Positions 42,858-51,800 of a DNA stretch of 64,000 nucleotides are shown piece by piece (position 1 is the stretch's first letter; the number at the start of each line of letters is the position of its first letter). A program made the translations under genes and the position numbers. Source of the DNA: Kitasatospora albolonga (GTDB taxonomy: Bacteria; Actinomycetota; Actinomycetes; Streptomycetales; Streptomycetaceae); assembly GCA_002082585.1 (NCBI GenBank), contig CP020563.1, positions 4,768,001 to 4,832,000 on the forward strand, written 5' to 3'. The notes under the pieces are model-generated. The model was not told where the DNA came from. It ran no database searches and saw nothing but the letters and a program-made list of their open reading frames with translations.

Positions 42858-43382
42858 ATGATGCGGCGACAGATCAAGCTCGCGGCGGTCCTGGTCGTGG
42901 TGGTGCTCGCGCTCACCGGGTTCTCCACGTCCAGCAGCGGCAAGAGCGGAAAGAGCAAGGGCAGCAGCAGTTCGGGCGGCGGCTGCTCCAACTCCAAGAA
43001 GAGCAACAGCGGTTACCGCCACAACTACGACAACGACAATGACGACGACACCTCCTCGTCCGGCTCGTCCGGTTCCTATGCGACCCCGACGCCCACCGCG
43101 TCCGACGCCCCCGCCTTCCGGGTGATCCGCTGCGCCCAGCCGCGCAAGGGCAAGCGCAAGGCGGTCACCTCGTCCCTCATCGAGCTGCGCTCCAGCGAGA
43201 TCGGCTCGCAGAAGTACGAGGTCGACGTGGCCTTCCTCGACGCCCGCGGGAACACCGTCGACACCGCCGAGACCACGGCGACGCTCGACTACGGCGACAC
43301 CCGCAACCTCACCGTGCGGATGGACCGCCCCGGCAAGGTGTCCCGGGTCAAGAGCTGCGATGTCAAGGTCCAACTGCTCTGA
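42858..43382 (+). CDS. Secreted protein with Ser-rich linker
   Basis: 174 residues. Short signal/anchor (RRQIKLAAVLVVVVLALTGF), then a low-complexity Ser/Gly/Lys and Asn/Asp linker (SNSGYRHNYDNDNDDD), then a compact beta domain with two cysteines (VIRCAQPRKGKRKAVTSSL and SCDVKVQLL at the end). Similar architecture occurs in unassigned Streptomyces extracellular proteins. AAGGGGGG precedes ATG 42858 by nine bases. The stop region is duplicated in 27-bp units. Confidence 0.78.
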   Translation: MMRRQIKLAAVLVVVVLALTGFSTSSSGKSGKSKGSSSSGGGCSNSKKSNSGYRHNYDNDNDDDTSSSGSSGSYATPTPTASDAPAFRVIRCAQPRKGKRKAVTSSLIELRSSEIGSQKYEVDVAFLDARGNTVDTAETTATLDYGDTRNLTVRMDRPGKVSRVKSCDVKVQLL

Positions 43383-43427
43383 CGGAGAAGGGGGTTCACG
43401 CTGCTCTGGCGGAGAAGGGGTTTCACG
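43374..43427 (+). repeat. 27-bp tandem duplication containing the stop codon
   Basis: 43374-43400 and 43401-43427 match at 25 of 27 positions (CTGCTCT, GCGGAGAAG, TTCACG cores). The first carries the TGA stop; in the second it has become TGG. Confidence 0.93.
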
Positions 43428-43445
43428 GCGCGGAACCCGCCACCG

Positions 43446-44243
43446 TCACCGCACCCTCGGCTCCCCGTTCCGGTCGCCGCTCCCGCCCCCGCCCCGTCGC
43501 CCCTCGAACAACTCGGCCTGCTTCTCCAGGGCCAGGTTCCCGAGTGCGATCAGGGCGGGCGCCTGGGCCATCGCCTGCGTACGGGCGGCCTCCCGCGCCG
43601 ACCACACCGCCCGGACCGTGCCCTGCACCGCCTCCGTCGGATACCCGGCGATCACGGCCGCCGCCCGCAGCGCCGCCGCCACCGCGCCGCCCGGCTCCGT
43701 CACCTCGCTGACCAGCCCGACCGCGTACGCCCGTTCGGCGCCGATGCGTTCCGCGGTGCCCATCAGGGCCATCCGGGCCACCTCCCCGAACGGCATCCGC
43801 TGGGCCATCGCGACGGCCTCGTACGCCGAGACCATCCCGTACGTCGTGTGCGGGTCGAAGAAGGTGGCCGCGCGTGAGGCGACGATGAACTCCGCCTCGC
43901 CCAGCAGGTAGAACGCCCCGCCGCACGCCATCCCCTCCACGGCCGCGACCACCGGCTTCCACAGGTCGTTCGCCTTCGGCCCGACGCGCAGGAGCGGGTC
44001 GTCGATCGCGTACGGGGACGGGGGCTGCGGGACCCGTACGCCCCGGTCGATCCCGGTGCAGAAGGCGCGCGTGCCGGTTCCGGTGAGGACCACGGCCCGC
44101 ACCGACTCGTCGTACCGCAACTCCCGCCACGTCGAGGCGAGTTCACCGGCCGTCTCCAGGTCGATGGCGTTCAGCTTCTCCGGCCGGTCCAGCACCACGA
44201 GCGCGACCCCGCGCTCCCCGTCCCGCTCGATGCGCAGCGCCAT
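43446..44243 (-). CDS. Enoyl-CoA hydratase/isomerase (crotonase family)
   Basis: 265 residues. Crotonase core VALVVLDRPEKLNAIDL, first oxyanion-hole region TGTGTRAFCTGIDRG and second VEGMACGGAFYLLGEAEFIVA. The helix that usually carries a catalytic glutamate reads FFDPHTTYGMVSAYEAVAMA. It is the last gene of the Ltp2/DUF35/hydratase operon and starts three bases after the DUF35 stop, so it probably hydrates or isomerises the same CoA intermediates. Confidence 0.92.
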   Translation of the reverse strand: MALRIERDGERGVALVVLDRPEKLNAIDLETAGELASTWRELRYDESVRAVVLTGTGTRAFCTGIDRGVRVPQPPSPYAIDDPLLRVGPKANDLWKPVVAAVEGMACGGAFYLLGEAEFIVASRAATFFDPHTTYGMVSAYEAVAMAQRMPFGEVARMALMGTAERIGAERAYAVGLVSEVTEPGGAVAAALRAAAVIAGYPTEAVQGTVRAVWSAREAARTQAMAQAPALIALGNLALEKQAELFEGRRGGGGSGDRNGEPRVR

Positions 44244-44246
44244 GGC

Positions 44247-44699
44247 TCACCGCTCCAGCAACCAGCGTACGAGCGGGAAACCGTCGGGTCCCACCGGGCA
44301 GAAGACGGCCCGCACCGGTGCCCCGATCCGCAGCCGCGCCGGGTCCACCGAGTTCAGCGGCGCGTCGGCGGAGGCGACGACGTTCCCGGCCAGCCGGATG
44401 TGCGGGGCCTCCACCAGTTCCACCACCACCGCGTTGTACGGGGCCTGTTCGGCATAGGCGGGGAGCAGCGGCGGGTGCGGGATCACGTACGACCAGAGCC
44501 GCCCGCGTCCGCTCATCTCCCGCCACTCGCTCGCGAACGACCCGCAGTGCGGGCAGCAGGGCCGGGGCGGGAAGCGCAGTTCGCCGCAGGCGGGTGCGGC
44601 GCAGGACTGGACGCGCAGTTCGCCCCGGGCGGCGTACTCCCAGAAGGGGGCGCCGTCCTCGTCGGCGACGGGAAGCAGCAGCGAATCGTTCACACCCAT
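44247..44699 (-). CDS. Zn-ribbon/OB-fold DUF35 protein
   Basis: 150 residues. ADEDGAPFWEYAARGELRVQ leads to a zinc ribbon CAAPACGELRFPPRPCCPHC, then an OB-fold (GRLWSYVIPHPPLLP, YNAVVVELVEAPHIRLAGNV). DUF35 partners activate Ltp-type thiolases, and this one lies 22 bp after such a gene, an obvious complex pair. GAGGAG lies ahead of both ATG 44699 and GTG 44693; either could be used. Confidence 0.92.
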   Translation of the reverse strand: MGVNDSLLLPVADEDGAPFWEYAARGELRVQSCAAPACGELRFPPRPCCPHCGSFASEWREMSGRGRLWSYVIPHPPLLPAYAEQAPYNAVVVELVEAPHIRLAGNVVASADAPLNSVDPARLRIGAPVRAVFCPVGPDGFPLVRWLLER

Positions 44700-44721
44700 C
44701 TCCTCAACTCTCCTCACCTGC

Positions 44722-45870
44722 TCAGTTCCGCAACAGGACAGCCGACGTCGGTACACCCTCACCTGCTGTGACCAGGCAGGTGGCGGCGTCCGGCACCTGG
44801 GCGGTGGACGTGCCCCGCAGCTGCTTGACGCCCTCGGTGATGAGGTTGAACCCGTGGACGTACGCCTCGCTCAGCCCGCCGCCCCCGGTGTTGACCGGCA
44901 GCCGCCCCCCGCTCTCCAGCGCCCCGCCCTCGGTGAACGCCCCGCCCTCGCCACGCCCGCAGAAGCCGTACCCCTCCAGGGAGAGCGGGACGAGCGGGGT
45001 GAACGCGTCGTAGATCTGGGCCACATCGACGTCGTCCGGCCCGAAGTCGGCCTGTTTCCACAGCTGTCGGGCGGCTGTCCAGGCGGGTCCGGTGAGCGGG
45101 TCGTCGTTCCAGTAGTTGACCATCCCGTGGTGCTGGGCGGGCAGCCCCTGGGCGACCGAGTGGAGGTAGACGGGGCGCTGACGGCAGTCGCGGGCGCGCT
45201 CGGCGGAGACGATGACACAGGCCAACGCCCCGTCCGTCTCCAGGCAGTTGTCGAAGAGGCAGAGGGGTTCGCTGATCCAGCGGGAGGTCATGTACATCTC
45301 GCGGGTCAGCGGGCGCTCGTACATGATCGCGTCCGGGTTCTGGTTGGCCCGGTTGCGGCAGGCGAGGGCCACGTTGAAGAGGTGGTCGCGGGTGGCCCCG
45401 TACTCGTGCATGTAGCGGCGGGCCAGCATCCCGATCTCGTCGGCGGGGCGCAGGAGTCCGTAGGGCCGGGTCCACTGGGCGGGGGTGGGCAGCTGGACGG
45501 CGGTGTTCTTCCACGGTCGCGGGCCCGACCCGCGCTTCCGCGACCGCCAGGCCACCCCGACGCTCGCCTGTCCGGTGGCGACGGCGGCGGCGAGATGGCC
45601 GAGGGTGGCGCACGAACCGCCGCCCCCGTAACCGACCTTCGAGAAGAAGGTGACGTCCCCGGCGCCGATCGCCTTGGCGACCTCCACCTCGTCGGTCTCC
45701 TCCATCGTGTACGAGGCGAAGCCGTCGACCTCCGAGGGGGCGATGCCCGCGTCGTCGAGGGCGGCCAGGATCGCCCGGCAGGCGAGGGTCTTCTCGGATT
45801 CCGGGAGCCGTTTCGCGAAGGCCGTCTGCCCGATCCCGGCTATCGCTGTCGCGTCCTTGAGCGTCGCCAT
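44722..45870 (-). CDS. Ltp-type thiolase-fold protein (lipid-transfer/aldolase family)
   Basis: 382 residues. Thiolase fold with TAIAGIGQTAFAKRLPESEK, ALDDAGIAPSEVDGF, the Ltp string QIYDAFTPLVPLSLEGYGFC and GEGGAFTEGG, and the GGGGLSEAYVHGFNLITEGV end. Unlike the copy at 33788, the nucleophile region contains a cysteine (GGGGSCATLGHLAAAV), so thiolase-like activity is not excluded. First gene of an operon with DUF35 and hydratase; divergent from the FadD3-like ligase across an operator. Confidence 0.92.
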   Translation of the reverse strand: MATLKDATAIAGIGQTAFAKRLPESEKTLACRAILAALDDAGIAPSEVDGFASYTMEETDEVEVAKAIGAGDVTFFSKVGYGGGGSCATLGHLAAAVATGQASVGVAWRSRKRGSGPRPWKNTAVQLPTPAQWTRPYGLLRPADEIGMLARRYMHEYGATRDHLFNVALACRNRANQNPDAIMYERPLTREMYMTSRWISEPLCLFDNCLETDGALACVIVSAERARDCRQRPVYLHSVAQGLPAQHHGMVNYWNDDPLTGPAWTAARQLWKQADFGPDDVDVAQIYDAFTPLVPLSLEGYGFCGRGEGGAFTEGGALESGGRLPVNTGGGGLSEAYVHGFNLITEGVKQLRGTSTAQVPDAATCLVTAGEGVPTSAVLLRN

Positions 45871-45925
45871 CCGCCAACCTCCCGCACTCCCGCGCCTGCT
45901 GACAGCCGCAGAGGCTACCGCTAAT

Positions 45926-45940
45926 CTGACGGATAGTCAG
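45926..45940. promoter_or_regulatory. Palindromic operator CTGACG-GAT-AGTCAG
   Basis: Eleven of twelve arm positions match. It sits in the 97-bp divergent region between the Ltp2-type operon and the acyl-CoA ligase gene and could control both. Confidence 0.75.
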
Positions 45941-45967
45941 CTAGTGCGGCGGCGGGAAGGCGGGCGC

Positions 45968-47527
45968 GTGATGCGGGACGACGAGGAGTGGGGCACCATC
46001 CCGGGGCTGGTACGGGAAGCGGCACGGCGGTACGGACCGGTGGAGGCGGTCGTCGAGGGCCGCACCCGTCTGACGTACGCGGAACTCGGCGACCGGGTGG
46101 AGCGCACCGCCGCCGCGTGCCTGGCCGCCGGGGTGGAGCCGGGCGACCGGGTCGCGATCTGGGCCCCGAACACGCTGGACTGGATCGTCTCCGCGCTCGG
46201 GGCGGTGAGCGCGGGCGCGGTGCTGGTGCCCCTCAACACCCGCTTCAAGGGCACGGAGGCGGCGCACATCCTGCGGCGCAGCCGGGCGAGGCTGCTCTTC
46301 GTCACCGGCACGTTCCTGGGGACGTCGTACGTGGCGTCCCTGCGCCGGTCGGAGGTGAAGCTGCCGGACCTGGAACGGGTGGTGGTGCTGGCGGACACGG
46401 CCCCCGAGGACTACACGAGCCGGCCGGACTTCCTGGCGGCGGGCGCGGGCGTACCGGCCTCCGCCGTACGGGAGCGGGCCGACGCCATCCGCCCCTTCGA
46501 CCCCTCCGACATCATCTACACCTCGGGCACCACGGGCGACCCCAAGGGTGCGGTGATCACCCACGCCCAGACGCTGCGCGCGTACGCGATCTGGAGCGAG
46601 CTGGCGGGTCTGCGCGAGGGCGACCGCTATCTGATCGTGAACCCCTTCTTCCACACCTTCGGCTACAAGGCGGGGATCATCGCCTGCCTGATGCGGGGGG
46701 CCACGATGGTCCCGCAGCCGGTGTTCAACGTGGACACGGTGCTGGCGAACATCGCGGCGGAACGTATCTCCGTCCTGCCCGGCCCGCCCACCCTCCACCA
46801 GTCCCTGCTGGACCACCCGGCCCGCGACGCCCACGACCTCTCCGCGCTCCGCCTGGTGGTGACGGGCGCGGCGGTGGTCCCCCTCCGGCTGGTGGAGCGC
46901 CTGCGCACCGAACTGGGCATCGCCACGGTCCTCACGGCGTACGGCCTCTCCGAGGCGAGCGGCATCGTCACGATGTGCCGCCGGGGCGACCCGCCCGAGA
47001 CCGTGGCCACCACGTCCGGCCGTGCGATCCCCGGCACCGAGGTCCGCGTCCTCGCCGCCCCCGGCAGCCCCGGCGAGATCCAGGTCCGGGGCTTCAACGT
47101 CATGACCGGCTACTTCGAGGACCCGGCCACCACGGCCGCCACGATCACCCCCGACGGCTGGCTCCGCACCGGTGACGTGGGCGTCCTGGACGCGGCGGGC
47201 AACCTGCGGATCACGGACCGGATCAAGGACATGTTCATCGTGGGCGGCTTCAACGCCTACCCGGCCGAGATCGAACAGCTCATCGGCCTCCACCCGGACA
47301 TCGCCGACGTGGCGGTCGTCGGCGTCCCCGACCCCCGCCTCGGCGAGGTCGGCAAGGCGTACGCGGTCCGCCGCCGGGGCGCCACGGTGACGGCGGACGA
47401 CCTGATCGCCTGGTCCCGCCGGGAGATGGCGAACTTCAAGGTGCCGAGGACGGTGGAGTTCGTCCCGGAACTCCCGCGCAACGCGAGCGGCAAGGTGGTG
47501 AAGGGGGAGCTGCGGGGGCGGGGGTAG
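45968..47527 (+). CDS. FadD3-like acyl-CoA synthetase (AMP-forming)
   Basis: 519 residues of the ANL superfamily: DIIYTSGTTGDPKGAVITHAQ (ATP loop), NPFFHTFGYKAGIIACLMRG, TAYGLSEASGIVT, DGWLRTGDVGVLDAAGNLRI, DRIKDMFIVGGFNAYPAEIE and the catalytic lysine in PRNASGKVVKGEL. The overall pattern resembles FadD3, the ligase for the steroid C/D-ring propionate HIP, but substrate is inferred only. GTG 45968 has GGAAGG seven bases upstream; ATG 45971 is the alternative. Operator upstream. Confidence 0.92.
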   Translation: MMRDDEEWGTIPGLVREAARRYGPVEAVVEGRTRLTYAELGDRVERTAAACLAAGVEPGDRVAIWAPNTLDWIVSALGAVSAGAVLVPLNTRFKGTEAAHILRRSRARLLFVTGTFLGTSYVASLRRSEVKLPDLERVVVLADTAPEDYTSRPDFLAAGAGVPASAVRERADAIRPFDPSDIIYTSGTTGDPKGAVITHAQTLRAYAIWSELAGLREGDRYLIVNPFFHTFGYKAGIIACLMRGATMVPQPVFNVDTVLANIAAERISVLPGPPTLHQSLLDHPARDAHDLSALRLVVTGAAVVPLRLVERLRTELGIATVLTAYGLSEASGIVTMCRRGDPPETVATTSGRAIPGTEVRVLAAPGSPGEIQVRGFNVMTGYFEDPATTAATITPDGWLRTGDVGVLDAAGNLRITDRIKDMFIVGGFNAYPAEIEQLIGLHPDIADVAVVGVPDPRLGEVGKAYAVRRRGATVTADDLIAWSRREMANFKVPRTVEFVPELPRNASGKVVKGELRGRG

Positions 47528-47616
47528 GGCGGGCCCGCCGGGCACCTCTGTTCGACTTCACCGGATGGAGTGAACGGGCGGGGCCGGTGCCGCGCCCCGG
47601 AGGTATGGTCGTAAGT

Positions 47617-47904
47617 ATGGCAACCAAGAAATACACGGTCACCCTGCCGGAGGAGCTGGCGGAGGAGATCCGGGCGGAGGTCGGCCCGGGGGCCTTCAGT
47701 GCGTATGTCACCAGGGCCATAGAGCGTCAGCGCGAGCACGACCGGCTGGGGGAGCTGGTGGCGTGGATGCAGACGGAACGTGGTCCGCTCACCGAGGAGG
47801 AGCAGGATGCGGCCGCCGCCGAGATGCGTGACATCGAGCGGTGGTTCGAGGAGCGGGAAGCCGGCAGACGCGGCGGGCACGGCGAAGAGGCGGCAGCCGC
47901 CTGA
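47617..47904 (+). CDS. Ribbon-helix-helix antitoxin-like protein
   Basis: 95 residues. The N-terminus KKYTVTLPEELAEEIRAEVG followed by FSAYVTRAIERQREHDRL has the strand-helix-helix pattern of CopG/RHH antitoxins, and the acidic C-terminal half (TEEEQDAAAAEMRDIERWFE) would wrap a toxin. The stop overlaps the PIN gene start by one base, the usual antitoxin-toxin layout. ATG 47605 in the same frame sits directly after GGAGGT and could be the real start. Confidence 0.88.
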   Translation: MATKKYTVTLPEELAEEIRAEVGPGAFSAYVTRAIERQREHDRLGELVAWMQTERGPLTEEEQDAAAAEMRDIERWFEEREAGRRGGHGEEAAAA

Positions 47905-48299
47905 TGAAGGACATCTGCTTCGTCCTGGACTCCGAGGCGCTGTCCAGGATCGCTCTGCGTGACCGTGAGATGACAGCGATTCTCGCGAAGGCGCATCAGG
48001 CGGGTAGCCGCGTGATGACGAGCCCCATGACCCTCGTGGAGGCGTACCACGGCAAAGTCCGTCCGGCGGAGTGGAACTGGGCCATGTCCCGCCTGGTCGT
48101 CGAGCCCGTCACCAAGGAGGTCGCCGACGAGGCGATCCGGCTCCTGCTGGACACGGGCCTCCACGGCCACAAGTACGCCATTGACTCGGTGCTGGCTGTG
48201 CTCGCCAACCGGCAGCGCGGCCGGACGGTCGTCTTCACCTCCGACGCGGACGACCTGACCAAACTGTGCGCGCCGCGCGTGCAGGTCCGGGCCCTGTAG
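47904..48299 (+). CDS. PIN-domain ribonuclease toxin (VapC-like)
   Basis: 131 residues. Acidic PIN residues appear in CFVLDSEALSRIA (Asp), PMTLVEAYHGK (Glu), YAIDSVLAVLAN (Asp) and TSDADDLTKLC (Asp). The product is expected to cleave RNA, with the RHH protein as neutraliser. It overlaps the antitoxin gene by one base and ends before a hairpin terminator. The pair is inserted between the FadD3-like ligase and afsS. Confidence 0.9.
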   Translation: MKDICFVLDSEALSRIALRDREMTAILAKAHQAGSRVMTSPMTLVEAYHGKVRPAEWNWAMSRLVVEPVTKEVADEAIRLLLDTGLHGHKYAIDSVLAVLANRQRGRTVVFTSDADDLTKLCAPRVQVRAL

Positions 48300-48329
48300 C
48301 GGGCCCGCCCGGAGACTCCCGCGCACGCC

Positions 48330-48367
48330 CGAGGGGCCCGAGCCCATCCCCAGGCCCGGGCCCCTCG
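48330..48367. terminator. Hairpin terminator after the VapC-like gene
   Basis: Fifteen-base arms (CGAGGGGCCCGAGCC type) with one mismatch and an 8-base loop, 30 bp after the toxin stop and convergent with afsS. The following 48368-48450 contains degenerate CGTACGTCCCCC repeats. Confidence 0.75.
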
Positions 48368-48504
48368 TGCTCCCCCGTACGTCCCCCGTAGATCCCCCGT
48401 GGGTCTCCGTACGTCCCCCGTACGTCCCCCCCCGTTGTCCCCCGTACCGCGACCGCGGCGGCTCCCCCTCGGCGCCGCCGTGGCCGCTCCCCCCGGGGAA
48501 CCGG

Positions 48505-48672
48505 TCAGCGCGGGTCCGCGCCCGTCATGTGGCTGTCCAGCGGCTTCACCGTGGGCTTGGTGGCGGGCTTGGCGGTGGTGGGCTCGCCCGTCATGTGGCT
48601 GTCCTCGGGCTTGACGTCACCCGGGGTGCCGGGCTGGGCCTTCGGCGGCTTGATGTTCTTCGGCTCGGTCAT
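48505..48672 (-). CDS. afsS: AfsS, small antibiotic-production activator
   Basis: 55 residues. Two copies of a VKP-x-DSHMTG repeat (GDVKPEDSHMTG and TVKPLDSHMTG) joined by a Thr/Pro/Lys-rich spacer. AfsS of S. coelicolor is a 63-residue protein built from similar DSHM-containing repeats and lies just downstream of afsR, as here. It raises antibiotic gene expression by an unknown mechanism. The two-repeat form is slightly shorter than the classical protein. SARP-type repeats and a leader hairpin precede it. Confidence 0.88.
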   Translation of the reverse strand: MTEPKNIKPPKAQPGTPGDVKPEDSHMTGEPTTAKPATKPTVKPLDSHMTGADPR

Positions 48673-48710
48673 GGCGAACTCCGTTGCTCGGTGCATGGAC
48701 TGTTGGCGAA

Positions 48711-48748
48711 GCCCGTCCGGCTGCTCCCCCGTGGGCTGCCGGACGGGC
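48711..48748 (-). terminator. Hairpin between afsR and afsS (terminator or afsS leader element)
   Basis: Perfect 11-bp stem GCCCGTCCGGC with a 16-base loop. It lies downstream of the probable AfsR site and upstream of the afsS start, so it would fold inside the afsS leader RNA or end afsR transcripts. Confidence 0.7.
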
Positions 48749-48841
48749 CCTTCAGAGCCGCTCACCTTAGTGCTCGGTTCCACTGCCGAATCGTCTGCCC
48801 CCCGACGCGACGTTTCGACGGGAGCAACACTGCACGGCGGC

Positions 48842-48859
48842 GATAAACGAACGATGAAC
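48842..48859 (-). promoter_or_regulatory. Probable AfsR/PhoP binding site of afsS
   Basis: On the minus strand GTTCATC-GTTC-GTTTATC gives two heptamers spaced 11 bp apart, seven bases past the afsR stop. In S. coelicolor AfsR and PhoP compete at an 11-bp direct-repeat site overlapping the afsS -35 region. A -10-like CAGTGT follows nine bases later. Confidence 0.65.
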
Positions 48860-48865
48860 GCGCTG

Positions 48866-51800
48866 TCAGCTCCCGTCGGAGGCACCCACGGTGGCTCCTG
48901 CGGCACCGCCCCTGGGGGTTCCCGAAGCGGCTCCCGCGGCGGTCCCGGCGACGGCCCCCGCTACGCCTCCCGCGGCCGCCCCGGCTACGGCTCCGGCGAC
49001 GGTCCCGGAAAGCAGGCGGCGGACCGACTCGCTCTCCGGGGCCTCCAGCCGCTCGAAGACCGCGAGCGCCTCCCGCCAGCAAGCCTGCGCCCGGTCGGCC
49101 TGCCCTATGCCGTGCAGCGCCTGGCCGAGCACGGTGAGCACATTGGCGCGGCGCCACTCGCCCCCTATGTGCAGCAGCACCGTGAGCGCCTGCTCGGCGA
49201 GGGCGGCGGCCCGGGCCGGGCGTTCGGCGGTGAGCTGGACCTCGGCCAGCCGGAACAGCGTCATCCCCTCCCAGAGGCGCTGGCGGCTCTCCCGGAAGAC
49301 GGCCAGGGCCTCCTGGAGCCGCTCCTCCGCCTCGTCCGGCCGGTTGGCGCGGGCCAGTGCCAGGCCCAGCGCGTAACGGCCGTTCGCCAGGCGCAGGGTG
49401 AGGCCCATCCGGTTGTAGAGGGCGACGCCCTCGCCCGCCAGTCTCACCGCGCTGTCGGTGCGGCCCATCGCGAGGTGGACGCGCGAGAGGTTGCACAGGG
49501 CGCTGGCCTCCCCGGCCTGGTTGCTGTCCGCGCGGAACGCGGTGCACGCCTGCCGCAGGAGCGCCTCGGCCTCGCTCTGCTGATTGCGGTACGCGGCGAT
49601 GATGCCCAGCTCGTTCGGCGCGTTGCAGTGGGTCCACACGTCGTCCGCCGCCGGGGCGAGCAGCAGGGCCCGGCGCGCCTCCTCCGCCGCCTGGTCGAAC
49701 CGGCCCGCCATGCTGTGCACCTGGGCGAGGGTGGTCCGCGCCCTGGCTTCGGCGTACGGGTCCCCGGCCTGCGCCGCCGCGTCCCGCGCCACCGTGGCCG
49801 CGGACTCGAACTGGCGGGAGTTCGCCCCCGACTCCGCCAGGTCCTTCGAGGCCAGCAGGAGATCCACCGCCCGCCGGACCGACCCGGCGCCGCGGTGCTG
49901 CTGGACGCAGGCGAGCAGGCAGCCCGCCTCCGCGTACAGCCAGTCGAGGGCCCGGCCGTGGTCGGTGAACGAGAGCCCCTCGTACCGCGTCGCCTCCAGA
50001 TGGTCCACGGTCCGGTCCCCCGGCCGCTCCAGCGCGTACACCCCCGCCGCCGTCGCCAGGTAGAAGTCCAGCAGCCGGGAGAGGGCCGCCTCGCCTTCCG
50101 TCGGCGCTTCGTCGCGTTCCGCGCAGGCACGGGCGTAGAGGCGTACGAGGTCGTGGTAGCGGTAGCGGCCCGGGGCGGCCGACTCCAGGAGGGAGGTGTC
50201 GACCAGGGCCTCCAGCAGGTCCTCCGCCGTGTGCGGCTCCAGGTCGAGCAGGGCCGCCGCCGCTGCCAGGGAGATGTCGGGGCCGTCCGCGAGGCCCAGC
50301 AGGCGGAAGGCGCGGGCCTGGGCCGGTTCCAGCTGGCCGTAACCGAGTTCGAAGGTGGCCTTGACCGCGAGGTCGCCCGCCTGGAGCTCGTCCAGGCGGC
50401 GGCGCTCGTCGGCCAGCTTGGCGGCCAGGACGGAGACCGTCCAGGTGCGGCGCGCGGCCAGCCGGGAGGCGGCGATGCGGATGGCGAGGGGGAGGAAACC
50501 GCAGGCGGCCACCACGTCGAGCGCCGCCTCGCGCTCCGCGCCGACGCGTTCGGTGCCCACGATCCGGGTGAAGAGCTGGAGCGCCTCCTCCGGTGACATC
50601 ACGTCCAGGTCCACCAGATACGCCCCGGCCAGGTCGACCATCCGCACCCGGCTCGTCACCAGGGCCGCGCAGCCGGGCGTACCGGGCAGCAACGGGCGGA
50701 TCTGGGCCGCGTCGTGGGCGTTGTCCAGCAGGACCAGGACACGGCGGCCGGCCAGCGTCGAACGGTAGAGCGCGGCCCGCTCGTCCAGGGTGTCCGGGAT
50801 CGCCGAGTCCGCCGTACCGAGCGCCCGCAGGAACGAGCCGAGGACCGTCTCCGGCTCCGCCGCCCGCGCCCCCGCGCCCTGGAGGTCCACGTACAGCTGG
50901 CCGTCCGGGAAGTGCGGGCGGGCCTGGTGGGCGACATGGACGGCCAGGGTCGTCTTGCCGACCCCGCCGATCCCGGCCAGTGCGGAGACCGCCATCACCG
51001 ACCCCTCGGCGGTGGCCAGTTGGGCACCCAGCTCCCGGACGAAGGGGACCCGCCCGGTGAAGTCCGGCACGGTGGCCGGGAGTTGCGCGGGCTTCAACGG
51101 CGCGGGCGCGGCGGCCGGTTCGTCCGCCGGGCGGGCCAGCTCCTCGTCGGCGCGCAGGATGCGCTGCTGAAGCTGGGACAGTTCGGGGCGCGGGTCGACC
51201 CCCAGTTCCTCGGCGAGGAGGCGGCGGGTGTCCGCGTACACGGCGAGGGCCTCCGCCTGCCGCCCGCTGCGGTAGAGCGCCACCATCAGCAGCTCCCGCA
51301 GCCGTTCGCGCAGCGGGTGGGCCGCCGTGAGCGCGGTGAGCTCCGAGACGGCCTCCGCGTGGTCGCCGACCTCCAGGTCCAGATCGAGCCGGGTCTCGGT
51401 GAGCGTGAGGTGCCACTCCTCCAGCCGGGCGCGCTGGTTCTCCGCGTACGGTCCCGGCACCGAGGCCAGCGCCTCCCCGGCCCAGAGCCCGAGGATCTTG
51501 TTGAGCAGGGTGCGGGCCTGCCCCCGGTCGCCGCCCGCCCGGGCCTTCTCCGCCTCGGCGGCCAGGTCCTGCGCCAGGGTGAGGTCGAGCGCGCCCCGGC
51601 CGATCCGGATCGCGTACCCGCCGGACTCGCTCACCAGGGTCTCCTGCCCCAGGATCTTGCGGAGCCGGGAGGCGTACGTACGGATCGTGGCCAGCGCCTG
51701 CGAGGGCGGCTCCTCGCCCCAGAACGCGTCGATCAGCTCGGCCGCCGTGGCCGTCCGGCCCTCGCGCAGGAGCAGGGCGGCCAGCAGGGCGCGCTGCTGG

